64,000 nucleotides of DNA from Mesorhizobium jarvisii. GTDB taxonomy: Bacteria; Pseudomonadota; Alphaproteobacteria; Rhizobiales; Rhizobiaceae. The translations under genes were made by a program, and so were the position numbers. The stretch covers positions 186,001-250,000 of the forward strand of contig NZ_QZXA01000007.1 in the NCBI RefSeq assembly GCF_003601985.1, read 5' to 3'. Numbering within the stretch: the first letter of the stretch is position 1; each line of letters opens with the position of its first letter. A model generated the notes under the pieces. It saw only the letters and a program-made list of their open reading frames with translations, did no database searches and had not been told where the DNA came from. Shown piece by piece: positions 39,452 to 48,090 of the stretch.

Positions 39452-40612
39452 TCAAAATCCGAGCCGTTGCCTGGCGATGGCGGCATGGAAACTGGCTCCG
39501 AACACCAGCCCTTCATCATTGAAGTCATAGCTGGAATTGTGCAGCGGCGCCGAAGCCTCGCCATTGCCGAGGAAGACGAAGCAGCCCGGCACGTGATCGA
39601 GGAAACGGGCAAAATCCTCCGACGCCGTCACGGGCTCGCGGGCAATCGCGATATTGCCGGGCTCGAAGACATTTTTGGCGGCGGCGAAGGCCGCCTCGAC
39701 CAGTTCGGTATCGTTGTGCAAGGGCACGAATTCCCTGGTGTAATTGACCTCGGCGGCAACGTTGTAGGCGGCCGCGGTGCCCTCGGCGATGATGCGCATC
39801 TGGCGTTCGATCTCCGCGCTGACTTCGGGGCGAAAACTGCGCGCATCGCCGAGGATGCGGGCAAGACTAGGCAGCGCATTGCGGGTGCCGTCGGTGATCA
39901 GTTCGGTCACAGAAACCACGGCTATGTCGGTCGGGCTCAGGCGGCGCGAAACGATGGTCTGTAGATTGGTGACCAGCGCGCAGGCGGCGACCAGCGTTTC
40001 GTTGCCCGAATGCGGCCGTGCCGCGTGGCCGCCGAGCCCCTTGAGCACGATCTCGAAATTATCCTCGGCCGACATGACCGGGCCGGCACGGGTCTCGAAG
40101 TGCCCAACGGGAAGGCCGGGCATGTTGTGCAGGCCAAAGATCTCGTCGAAGGGGAAGCGCTGCATCAGGCCGTCGTCGAGCATGGCCAGCGCGCCCCTGC
40201 CCCACTCCTCGGCCGGCTGGAAGATGAAGCGCACGGTGCCGTCGAAACCACCCTCGCCCGCCAGCAGCTTTGCCGCGCCAAGCAGCATGGCGGTGTGGCC
40301 ATCATGGCCGCAGGCGTGCATGATACCGGGATTGCCGGAGCGGTAGGGCGCGCTTGATTGCTCCGCGATGCGCAGCGCATCCATGTCGGCCCGCAACGCA
40401 ATGGCGCGGTTGCCGCTGCCGCGCTTCAGCGTGCCGACGACGCCGGTGCCGCCGACGCCCTCGGCGACATCGTACAGGCCGAATTCCCGCAGCTTGGCCG
40501 CGACGAAGGCCGCGGTGCGTTTCTCCTCGAAGCCGAATTCGGGGTGCGCGTGCAGGTCGCGCCGCCAAGCGGTCATCTCGCGCTTCAGCGTTTCTGGATC
40601 GAGTTTAGCCAT
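39452..40612 (-). CDS. M20-family amidohydrolase (hippurate hydrolase-like)
   Basis: A 386-residue metal-dependent hydrolase of the M20D/hippuricase class that removes acyl groups from N-acyl amino acids. DLHAHPEFGFEEKRT starts the domain, ADMDAL and MHACGHDGHTAMLLGA supply metal ligands, the catalytic glutamates are in FQPAEEWGRGA, and LHNMPGLPVGHFETRAG follows. No residue appears lost. The start at 40612 (MAKLDPETLKREMTAWRRDL) begins four bases before the end of the upstream hydrolase gene region. It is the third gene of the diaminopropionate ammonia-lyase operon, so an N-acylated diaminopropionate is a reasonable substrate guess. Confidence 0.88.
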   Translation of the reverse strand: MAKLDPETLKREMTAWRRDLHAHPEFGFEEKRTAAFVAAKLREFGLYDVAEGVGGTGVVGTLKRGSGNRAIALRADMDALRIAEQSSAPYRSGNPGIMHACGHDGHTAMLLGAAKLLAGEGGFDGTVRFIFQPAEEWGRGALAMLDDGLMQRFPFDEIFGLHNMPGLPVGHFETRAGPVMSAEDNFEIVLKGLGGHAARPHSGNETLVAACALVTNLQTIVSRRLSPTDIAVVSVTELITDGTRNALPSLARILGDARSFRPEVSAEIERQMRIIAEGTAAAYNVAAEVNYTREFVPLHNDTELVEAAFAAAKNVFEPGNIAIAREPVTASEDFARFLDHVPGCFVFLGNGEASAPLHNSSYDFNDEGLVFGASFHAAIARQRLGF

Positions 40613-40616
40613 GTCT

Positions 40617-41848
40617 TCAGCCCTCGAGTTCGGCAAGTTCAGCGACCACATCAAGCAGGATGTTGGCGCCGGCAAGAAGCTCGGCATCCTCGGTGTGTTC
40701 ATGCGGGCTGTGGCTGATGCCTCCGGCGCTCGGCACGAAGATCATCGCCGCCGGCGCGATGCGCGCGATCATCTGCGCGTCATGGCCGGCGCCAGAGGTC
40801 ATGCGCCGCGAGGCAAGCCCGCGCTTCCTGGCAGCAGCCTCGATCAACTCGACGACCTGCCCATCGAAAACAACCGGCTCGAAGCGGGCCAGCCGTTCGA
40901 CCGACACGGTGATGCCCTCGGCGGCGAGCTGCTCGAGAAAGGCGGCCAGCGACGCCTCCTGTGCTTGCAGGCTCTGCTCGTCGGGATCGCGCAGGTCGAC
41001 CGTCAAGACGGCGCGCGATGGGATGACATTGATGGCGTTCGGCTCGAAGCGCATCGTGCCGACGGTGGCAACGGTCGGCGCGTTGGAGGCCGCGGCAAGG
41101 TCATGCAGGAAGGTGACCACGCGTGCCGCGGCATATCCGGCGTCGCAGCGCATCGACATCGGCGTGGTGCCGGCATGGTTGGCGACGCCATCGAGGGTGA
41201 TGCGCTGCCAGGAGATGCCCTGCAGGTTTCCACCGCGCCGATCGGAATGCCTTCGCGCTCCAGGACCGGCCCCTGTTCGATGTGCAGTTCGACATAGAGG
41301 TGCGGCTTGAGAAAGCCAGGTTCGCGCTCGCCGGCGTAGCCGATGCGGACGAGTTCCTGCCCGAGCGTGCTGCCGTCGGTGCCGACAGCGGCGAGTGCCG
41401 CCTCGACATCGACGCCGCCGGCATGGACCAGCGACCCCATCATGTCGGGGGAGAAGCGCACGCCCTCCTCATTGGTGAAGGCCGCGACGGCGAGAGGGCG
41501 CAACGGCGAGAGACCCGATGCCTTCAGCGTCTCGATCACCTCCAGCCCGGCAAGCACGCCGTAGCAGCCATCATAGATGCCGGCGTCGATGACGGTATCG
41601 ATGTGGGAGCCGATGAGCAGCGGCGCCTCGCCTACATTGTCGGCACTTTGCCAGATGCCGAAAATGTTGCCGATGCGGTCGATGGCGACATCGAGCCCGG
41701 CCTGGCGCAGCCAGCCGACAAAGAGGTCACGGCCCTGCCTGTCGGTGTCGGAGGCGGCCAGCCGGGTCAGCCTGCCCTCGCCGTCGCGGCCAACAGCGCC
41801 AAGTTCGCGGATGCGGCCAAGCAGGCGCTGCGCGTCGACCGCGATCAT
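40617..41848 (-). pseudogene. Zn-dependent hydrolase (allantoate amidohydrolase / N-carbamoyl amino acid hydrolase family), frameshifted
   Basis: Two frames together encode one M20-family amidase of about 410 residues. The N-terminal part (41848 down to about 41228) has LIGSHIDTVIDAG, FTNEEGVRFSPDMMG and ELHIEQGPVLEREGIPIGAV. The C-terminal part in another frame (from about 41226 to 40617) has MRCDAGYAAARVVTFLHDLA, VPSRAVLTVDLRDP-like sequence, TSGAGHDAQMIARIAPAAMI and GISHSPHEHTED. The switch falls at ggtttcc, 41226-41230. One extra T there would restore VENLQGISWQRITLDGVANH-type sequence. Either a true frameshift mutation or a sequencing error is possible. ATGA overlap joins it to the lyase gene. 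Confidence 0.85.
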
Positions 41849-43083
41849 GGCGTTGCCTCGGCAACGAGCTTGCCGGCCAACACATCAGCAGGGCTCATGC
41901 CAACCAGTTCGGCATAGCGATGCGGGTCGGTGGCGCCTTCGGTGTTGATCACCAGCACGCGGGATTTGCCGTCGAGGCCAAGATCGGCCCTGTTTTCGGC
42001 CATCGCCCGGATCAGTCCGGCAAGACCGACCCCGCCGCTCTCGCCGGCAACGATGACCGGATCGCTGCCGGCAGGCAGGGCCAGCCGCCGCATCGCGCCG
42101 ACCGCGTCGTCCTCGTCCACGGCCATGAAGGCATCGGCGGCGCGCGCCAGCACGCGCCAGGCGACCTGAGAGGCCTCATAGCATTCAAGCATGGCCATGA
42201 CCGTCGGCTGGTCGTGCGCCACCTTGACCACATGCCCTGCCCGGGCAGCCGCGACAACGCAGGCCGCGCGCGCTGGCTCGACAACGATGAAGGTCGGCCT
42301 GGCGTCGCCGAGCACGATGGCGAGATGGCCGGCCACCGCCGCGGCAATGCCGCCAACGCCGGCCTGGACGAAGACATGGGTTGGCGGTTCGCAGAGCTGG
42401 CGCAGCGCTTCGCGCACGATCGCCGTATAGCCTTGCATCACCAGGCCGGGAATCCGCTCATAACCCGGCCACGACGTATCCGACACCACGCTCCAGCCCT
42501 TCTCGGCAGCGACCTGTGCCGCTTGCCTGACAGAATCGTCATAATTGCCATCGACGCGAACCATCTCAGCGCCGTAGCGGGCTATGGCAGCAATGCGTCC
42601 GTCGCTGACGCCGGCATGGACAAAGATCACGGCCCTGGCGCCGGCAAGCTCGGCGCCTTGCGCGACCGAGCGGCCGTGATTGCCGTCGGTGGCGCAGGCA
42701 AATGTCATCTTCGCGGCGACCGAGCGAACATCGGCACGATCGAGATCCTCGATATCGACGGGGCGGCCAAGGCGCTTGCCTGCCTCTTCCAACACCAGGC
42801 GGAAGACAGCATAGGCGCCGCCCAGCGCCTTGAAGCTGCCCAGGCCGAGACGAAAGCCCTCATCCTTGACATGCAGCGCAGCGAGGCCAAGTTCGCCCGC
42901 CAGCGCCGGCAGCGCGTGCAGCGGCGTCATCGCGTGATTGTCGCGATGGGCAAGAAAGCGCTCGACCGTGTCCGCGCCCGCGATCCCGAGGGTTTCGGCA
43001 TCGGTCGCATCAAGCGGCTCACCGTGCAAGGCATTGCGATTGGGCAGGAACACTGGCGCCTCCTTGGCAGTCAGCGACAACAT
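41845..43083 (-). CDS. dpaL: Diaminopropionate ammonia-lyase
   Basis: A 412-residue PLP enzyme (YgeX type) that converts 2,3-diaminopropionate to pyruvate and two ammonia. The N-terminal motif FLPNRNALHGEP and HVKDEGFRLGLGSFKALGGA, with cofactor lysine K85, are characteristic. FACATDGNHGRSVA and GVGGIAAAVAGHLA form the cofactor-phosphate loops. The start at 43083 (MLSLTAKEAPVFLPN) is the first ATG; earlier in-frame codons are non-ATG. It is the first gene of a three-gene operon with two amidohydrolases and is divergent from an Lrp-type regulator 72 bases away. Confidence 0.9.
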   Translation of the reverse strand: MLSLTAKEAPVFLPNRNALHGEPLDATDAETLGIAGADTVERFLAHRDNHAMTPLHALPALAGELGLAALHVKDEGFRLGLGSFKALGGAYAVFRLVLEEAGKRLGRPVDIEDLDRADVRSVAAKMTFACATDGNHGRSVAQGAELAGARAVIFVHAGVSDGRIAAIARYGAEMVRVDGNYDDSVRQAAQVAAEKGWSVVSDTSWPGYERIPGLVMQGYTAIVREALRQLCEPPTHVFVQAGVGGIAAAVAGHLAIVLGDARPTFIVVEPARAACVVAAARAGHVVKVAHDQPTVMAMLECYEASQVAWRVLARAADAFMAVDEDDAVGAMRRLALPAGSDPVIVAGESGGVGLAGLIRAMAENRADLGLDGKSRVLVINTEGATDPHRYAELVGMSPADVLAGKLVAEATP

Positions 43084-43155
43084 ATTGCAGGACAGGCGCA
43101 AAGAGCGCTGTAATTGAGCCTGCGAAATGCAAGTTTGTTTCACCGGGGTACCGCA

Positions 43156-43635
43156 TTGCCTCCATCATCGCCTCCGCTCGACAGTTTCGATCTCGCCATC
43201 CTTGCCATCCTGCAGCGCGACAACACGACGCCGCAGCGGCTGATCGGCGAAGCGGTGAACCTGTCGGCACCGGCGGTGCAGCGCCGCATCAAGCGCATGG
43301 AGCAGGCCGGCGTCATTGCAAGCAATGTCGCAATCATCGAACCCGCGGCGGTCGGCCAGCCCATCACCATCTTCGTCGAGGTGGAGCTGGAGAGCGAGCG
43401 AACCGAGCTGATCGACGCGGCCAAGCGGCAATTCTCGCAAACGCCCGAAGTGCAGCAGTGCTATTACGTCACCGGCGAGGCCGACTTCATCCTCGTCATC
43501 ACGGTGGCCGACATGGGCGCCTATGAGGCGCTGACTCGAAAGCTGTTCTTCGGCAACAACAATGTCCGGAAATTCCGCACCTTCGTGGCCATGGACCGCG
43601 TCAAGGTCGGGCTGACGGTGCCGTTGCCGGATTGA
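43156..43635 (+). CDS. Lrp/AsnC-family transcriptional regulator
   Basis: A 159-residue regulator from a proposed TTG start at 43156 with a GGGG ribosome-binding site; other TTG codons upstream (43114, 43135) would add 7-14 residues. The N-terminal helix-turn-helix reads DSFDLAILAILQRDNTTPQR, LIGEAVNLSAPAVQRRIKRM. The RAM ligand-binding domain has ITIFVEVELESERTELIDAA and VTGEADFILVITVADMGAYE. It is divergent from the diaminopropionate ammonia-lyase gene. Salmonella pairs its DpaL with an Lrp-type activator, so control of this operon by diaminopropionate is a fair inference. Confidence 0.88.
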   Translation: MPPSSPPLDSFDLAILAILQRDNTTPQRLIGEAVNLSAPAVQRRIKRMEQAGVIASNVAIIEPAAVGQPITIFVEVELESERTELIDAAKRQFSQTPEVQQCYYVTGEADFILVITVADMGAYEALTRKLFFGNNNVRKFRTFVAMDRVKVGLTVPLPD

Positions 43636-43663
43636 GCCTTGCCGGCAGGCAGGCTCCACCGCC

Positions 43664-44851
43664 ATGCTTTTGACATTCTCAGGACGCGAATTGAGCTGGG
43701 AGGCGTGCTTGGACCACACCACGACAGTAGCGATCATCGGGGCCGGGCCGGCGGGCCTGGCGGTTGCCGCATGCCTGCGGCAGGCCGGCGTCGACTTCAT
43801 CATCACCGAAAAAGAGCAGCAGGCCGCCCCTGCCTGGCGGCGCCATTACGAGCGCGTCCATCTGCATACGACCAAGCGCTATTCGTCGCTGCCCTTCGTG
43901 CCCTTTCCCAAACACTATCCGCGTTATGTGCCGCGCGCTCTCTTCGTCGACTATCTCGATGCCTACGCGCAACGCTTCGACCTCAGGCCCCAGTTCGGAG
44001 AAACGGTGAAAGCGGTCACCCGGGACGGTCGCGGCTGGCGTGTGGACGCGCCATCCGGACCGTTGCGCGCCAAACATGTGGTGATCGCGTCAGGCTACAA
44101 TGCCGAGCCCTTGCGGCCCGGGTTTGCCGGTATCGACACTTTCACGGGCAAGACATTGCACAGCGCGGACTATCGCAATGCCAAACCGTTCGCCGGTCAG
44201 TCGGTGCTGGTCATCGGCATGGGCAACACCGGCGCGGAGATTGCGCTCGATCTGGCGGAAAACGGTGCACAGCCGACCATTTCCGTACGCGGCGGCGTTC
44301 ATATCGTGCCGCGCGAACTGTTCGGCGTGCCCATCCAGATGGTCGGCATGGCTGCGCGCCTGGGGCCGCAACGCTTCAACGATGTTCTTTTCCCGGTCAT
44401 TCTCGACGTGGTGCTGGGCAGGCTGGAAAAATACGGGCTCAAACGGCCGGGACAAGGACTGCTGGAACAGATTGCGATTGCATCGCGCATTCCGGTGATC
44501 GATGTAGGCACCATCGGCAAGATCCGCGAAGGCGCGATCAAGGTCGCGCCCGATATCGCCGAGATTTCGCAACGCGGCGCCCGTTTTGCCGACGGCAAAC
44601 ACTGCAAATTCGACGCGATCATCTTCGCCACCGGCTACCGGCCGGGCTATGCCAGATTTCTCGAGCCCGGCATCCAGCCGGACCGCAGTGGCGTTACCCC
44701 CAAAGCCTCGGATCTCGGTCTCTACCTCATTGGTTTCCACAATGCAGTCACCGGATTGCTGCGCGAGATCGGGATCGAGGCGCAGGCGATCGCCGACGAT
44801 ATAAGGCACCGGCTGAACAGGAAAAAGGCTTCCGAAATCCTGCCGGTGTGA
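43664..44851 (+). CDS. Flavin-containing monooxygenase / YUCCA-like FAD-NADPH oxidoreductase
   Basis: A 395-residue flavoprotein. The FAD motif is VAIIGAGPAGLAVAACL (about 22-38), the second Rossmann motif for NADPH is VLVIGMGNTGAEIALDL, and the region between has HLHTTKRYSSLPF, as in class B flavin monooxygenases. FATGYRPGYARFL is the late ATGY motif. It inserts oxygen at a soft nucleophile or acts on a small ketone or amine; the substrate is unknown. It starts 28 bases after the Lrp gene on the same strand and may be co-transcribed. The ATG at 43664 is used; a TTG at 43709 nearer the FAD motif is possible. Confidence 0.85.
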   Translation: MLLTFSGRELSWEACLDHTTTVAIIGAGPAGLAVAACLRQAGVDFIITEKEQQAAPAWRRHYERVHLHTTKRYSSLPFVPFPKHYPRYVPRALFVDYLDAYAQRFDLRPQFGETVKAVTRDGRGWRVDAPSGPLRAKHVVIASGYNAEPLRPGFAGIDTFTGKTLHSADYRNAKPFAGQSVLVIGMGNTGAEIALDLAENGAQPTISVRGGVHIVPRELFGVPIQMVGMAARLGPQRFNDVLFPVILDVVLGRLEKYGLKRPGQGLLEQIAIASRIPVIDVGTIGKIREGAIKVAPDIAEISQRGARFADGKHCKFDAIIFATGYRPGYARFLEPGIQPDRSGVTPKASDLGLYLIGFHNAVTGLLREIGIEAQAIADDIRHRLNRKKASEILPV

Positions 44852-44864
44852 TCTGCGGCCTGCC

Positions 44865-45668
44865 CTATCCCAGTGCAGTCTTCAGCATCATGCCGGCGAT
44901 CTCCTTCGTCAGCTTGGAGGCGACAAGCGCCGTCATGTTGGAGAGATCCTGGCTTGGATTGTATTCGACAATATCGGCGGCCACGATCGGCTGGTCGATG
45001 CCTTGAATGAGGTTGATGACCTGCCGGGTCGACAGCCCGCCGGGCTCGCGGTGCGAGACGCCGGGTGCAAAGGCGGGGTCGAGCCCGTCGAGATCCATCG
45101 AGACATAGACTGGTGTTGTGAGGTCGAGCCGCAGGCCCTCGCCGACATGGCGCGCCTCGACCACCTCGATGCCGAAGCGCCCGATCTGGCCGCGAAGGTC
45201 GTCGTTGAGCGTGCGCAGGCCGATCTGAATCAGCCGGTCGGCCAACCGCTCCTCCATGATGCGGGCGAAGGACGAGGTGTGGGAGCGCAAATTGCCCTGA
45301 TAGGCAGGATAGATATCGGGGTGTGCATCGATTTGGACGATCGTCAGGCTAGGGTGGCGCCGCCGCACGGCACGCAGAACCGGCCAGGCAATGGCGTGAT
45401 CGCCACCCAGGCTGATCAGCGGATGGCCGGCATTCAGCGCGCGTCCGACCTCGCTTTCGATGCGTTCCCAGGGGTCGCCGGCGCCGGCAAAGTCGATGTC
45501 GCCATGGTCGAGGAAGCGATCCGTCAGATCGAAGCCGGTTTCGCTCCACGAACTGTGGGCGTCGCTATGCAGCTCCCGTCTGATCAGCGCTGGGGCGTCG
45601 GCCGAGCCGCGCAGATGGGACGAGTTCTCGTCATGCGGTATTCCCAGAAGCAAAATCGCGCCTGTCAT
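44865..45668 (-). CDS. Ureohydrolase (agmatinase/arginase/formiminoglutamase family)
   Basis: A 267-residue binuclear manganese hydrolase. The metal ligands are visible in order: SLGGDHAIAWP, VQIDAHPDIYPAY and VYVSMDLDGLDPAFAPGVSH, with the last conserved acidic segment DIVEYNP. The sequence is shorter than a typical agmatinase (about 305 residues) at the N-terminus, which begins TGAILLLGIPHDENSSHLRG. It removes a urea-like group from a guanidino compound. Agmatine, guanidinobutyrate or a formimino substrate remain possible. It is convergent with the monooxygenase gene, 13 bases apart. Confidence 0.88.
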   Translation of the reverse strand: MTGAILLLGIPHDENSSHLRGSADAPALIRRELHSDAHSSWSETGFDLTDRFLDHGDIDFAGAGDPWERIESEVGRALNAGHPLISLGGDHAIAWPVLRAVRRRHPSLTIVQIDAHPDIYPAYQGNLRSHTSSFARIMEERLADRLIQIGLRTLNDDLRGQIGRFGIEVVEARHVGEGLRLDLTTPVYVSMDLDGLDPAFAPGVSHREPGGLSTRQVINLIQGIDQPIVAADIVEYNPSQDLSNMTALVASKLTKEIAGMMLKTALG

Positions 45669-45768
45669 CGACGTCCTCCCCGATGCAGAGAGAGCCTCTA
45701 TACCGGTACGAGTTGGCCGTTGCGACGAGAGCTGGTTGGGCCAGGTCCGTGCCAGGGATTGAGATCGG

Positions 45769-47874
45769 CTAGGCCTTGCGCAGCCAGACCTTGTTGTCGT
45801 GGAAGGCGGCGCCGCCATAGGGCGCCGGCGCATCGGCTCCGGTCAGCACGTTGATGCCCTCGCCGCGCTCATGCGCGCTGTTCGGCCAGATGCCTTCGGC
45901 GATCACCACTCCGCGCTTGATGCCGTCGAAGAATTTCGCGTGCAGCACCAACTCGCCGCGCGGGTTGCCGACCTCGACACGGTCGCCGTCGGCAAGCCCA
46001 AGATCCGCCGCGTCGTCGGGATGGAGGAGCAATGCCGGCCTGCCTTCCTTTTCCTTCGACACCGGCGTTTCGGCAAAGGTCGAGTTGAGGAAGTTGCGCG
46101 CCGGCGAGGTCGTCAGCCGGAACGGATGCGCCTCGTCGGCCACTTCGATCAGGTCGACATGGTCGGGAAACTCTGGCAGGCGCTCCACCGGTCCGAACAG
46201 GCCCATGCTCTTCGGCGGCCGGTTGGGAGCCGACTGGCCGGTCCAGTCGGCGCGGAAGCGAAATTTACCATCCGCATGGCCAAACCCGTTGATAAAATGT
46301 GCGGCCTCGAAATCCGGCTGCAGATCGACCCATTTCTGCTCTTTCAAGCTGTCGAAACTGCCCAGCCCACGCTTGCCGAGAATGATGTCGATGTGCTGCT
46401 GTTCTGTCAGGCCGAAGCCCGGGCGGTCGGCGACGCCGAGGCGCTCGGCCAGTTGCTCGATGACGAAATGGTTGGTGCGCGGCCCTTCCGGTGGCTCGAT
46501 CAGCTTTGGCCCGAGCGTGATGTGCTGGTTGCCGCCGCCCTTGTAGACGTCGTCATGCTCCAGAAACATCGTCGCCGGCAGCACCACATCGGCCAGCCTG
46601 GCGGTGTCGGTCATGAACTGCTCGTGCACGCAAGTGAACAGGTCGTCGCGCAGAAAGCCCTGCTTCACCAGCCGCTGCTCAGGCGCGACATTCACCGGGT
46701 TGGTGTTCTGGATCAGCATCGCCGTCACTGGCGGTCCGCCGTAGAGCGCGTCGCCGGCGCCAGTCAGCACCGGACCGATGCGCGAATGGTCGAGATAGCG
46801 GATGGACGGATCGCGCATCCTGGTACCTTCCAGCACCTCCTGGTTGAGCTTGAAGATGCCGGAATTCGAATGGAAGGCGCCGCCGCCCTCATACTGCCAG
46901 CTTCCTGTGACCGCGGCGATGCAGGAGGCGGCATGCATGTTGACGGCGCCGTTACGCTGGCGGGCAAAGCCGTAGCCGAGACGGAAATAGGTTTTCCTGG
47001 TCGTGCCAACGAGGCGGGCAAAGGCTTCGATCTCGGCGACCGACAAGCCCGTGATCTGGGCCGCCCATTCAGGGGTTCGCGTCCTAAGATGCTCTTCCAA
47101 ACCCTTCGGATCGTCGGTGTATTTTTCGAGATAGGCACGGTCGGCCAGGCCTTCCCTGAACAGCACATGCATGACCGCGCAGGCCAGCGCGCCGTCGGTG
47201 CCGGGTTTCAGCACCAGGCCCATGTCGGCCTGCTTCATCGTCGCGTTTTCATAGACGTCGATGACGACGATTTTAGCGCCGCGTTCCTTGCGCGCCTTGA
47301 TGGCATGGGTAATCACATTGACCTGCGTGACCACGGCATTGGTGCCCCAGATCACCACGCAGTCGGATTTCGCCATTTCGCGCGGGTCGGGCCCACGCAA
47401 GGCGCCCGCCCCCATCATCCAGCCAGTCCAGGCGAGATTGGTGCAGATCGACCCGAAGAAGCCCGAATACTTCTTGGCATGACGCAGCCTGTCGATGCCG
47501 TCGCGCTGCACCAGCCCCATCGTGCCGGCATAGAAGTAAGGCCAGACCGTCTCCGAGCCGTATTTGTCTTCGGCCGCGATGAACCTTTCGGCGACGAGGT
47601 CGAGCGCGGCCTCCCAGCTCGCTTCCTGCCAGACGCCGTCGCCTTTTGCGCCGGCGCGGATCAGCGGCTTCAGCAAGCGGTCGGGGTGGTGGACGCGGTC
47701 GGCATAGCGCGCGACCTTGGCGCAGACGACGCCGGATGTGTAGGTGTTGGCCTTGGCGCCATGGACACGGCCGATGCGGTTGCCGTCGAGCAACTCGACC
47801 TCGAGCGCGCAGGTGGACGGGCAATCATGCGGACAGGCCGAATGGCCGATGCGAAGCTTGGCGTGCTGGTTCAT
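45769..47874 (-). CDS. Molybdopterin-dependent oxidoreductase with [4Fe-4S] cluster
   Basis: A 701-residue catalytic subunit of the DMSO reductase superfamily. The N-terminal iron-sulfur cluster ligands are C14, C18, C22 and C51 (ACPHDCPSTC, VVCAK). Bis-MGD binding regions include VVIWGTNAVVTQVNVITHAI and NTNPVNVAPEQ, and the C-terminal molybdopterin-dinucleotide-binding domain spans from about 590 (PFRLTTSPARNFLNSTF) to the end. No Tat signal peptide is present, so it is cytosolic. No electron-transfer subunit is adjacent. The closest relatives are formate-dehydrogenase- or thiosulfate-reductase-like single-subunit enzymes; the substrate is unknown. Confidence 0.85.
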   Translation of the reverse strand: MNQHAKLRIGHSACPHDCPSTCALEVELLDGNRIGRVHGAKANTYTSGVVCAKVARYADRVHHPDRLLKPLIRAGAKGDGVWQEASWEAALDLVAERFIAAEDKYGSETVWPYFYAGTMGLVQRDGIDRLRHAKKYSGFFGSICTNLAWTGWMMGAGALRGPDPREMAKSDCVVIWGTNAVVTQVNVITHAIKARKERGAKIVVIDVYENATMKQADMGLVLKPGTDGALACAVMHVLFREGLADRAYLEKYTDDPKGLEEHLRTRTPEWAAQITGLSVAEIEAFARLVGTTRKTYFRLGYGFARQRNGAVNMHAASCIAAVTGSWQYEGGGAFHSNSGIFKLNQEVLEGTRMRDPSIRYLDHSRIGPVLTGAGDALYGGPPVTAMLIQNTNPVNVAPEQRLVKQGFLRDDLFTCVHEQFMTDTARLADVVLPATMFLEHDDVYKGGGNQHITLGPKLIEPPEGPRTNHFVIEQLAERLGVADRPGFGLTEQQHIDIILGKRGLGSFDSLKEQKWVDLQPDFEAAHFINGFGHADGKFRFRADWTGQSAPNRPPKSMGLFGPVERLPEFPDHVDLIEVADEAHPFRLTTSPARNFLNSTFAETPVSKEKEGRPALLLHPDDAADLGLADGDRVEVGNPRGELVLHAKFFDGIKRGVVIAEGIWPNSAHERGEGINVLTGADAPAPYGGAAFHDNKVWLRKA

Positions 47875-47952
47875 GGGGGATGTTTAGCTGGTTCCGAACG
47901 TGGCGTGTAGGGCCAGATTTGCCCATAGACTGCCTTTCGGGGATGCCTTTCT

Positions 47953-48028
47953 ACCCGATATGTGGCGACTTCCACCCGATGTGTGGCGACGCATTGCAAG
48001 CACCGCATCCCGCACAGCGTATGTGGCG
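47953..48028. repeat. Direct repeats between the molybdoenzyme and LysR genes
   Basis: acccgatatgtggcgac at 47953-47969 and acccgatgtgtggcgac at 47974-47990 differ at one base and are 21 bases apart. A third shorter copy of the core atgtggcg is at 48021-48028. Two-turn spacing is typical of operators bound by oligomeric regulators. The LysR gene ends at 48091, so the repeats lie in front of the molybdoenzyme gene. Confidence 0.6.
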
Positions 48029-48090
48029 CCGGACATGCGCTGCCTGCTTCGATCCATAGTTCCATCGACATCGATGGCCTCCGGTATCGA

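Noticed and set aside
45799..47910. A 703-codon open frame antisense to the molybdopterin oxidoreductase
   Set aside because: The plus-strand product is rich in Arg, His and Asp without recognisable domains, while the minus-strand frame has complete iron-sulfur and molybdopterin motifs. It is a shadow frame of a GC-rich gene.
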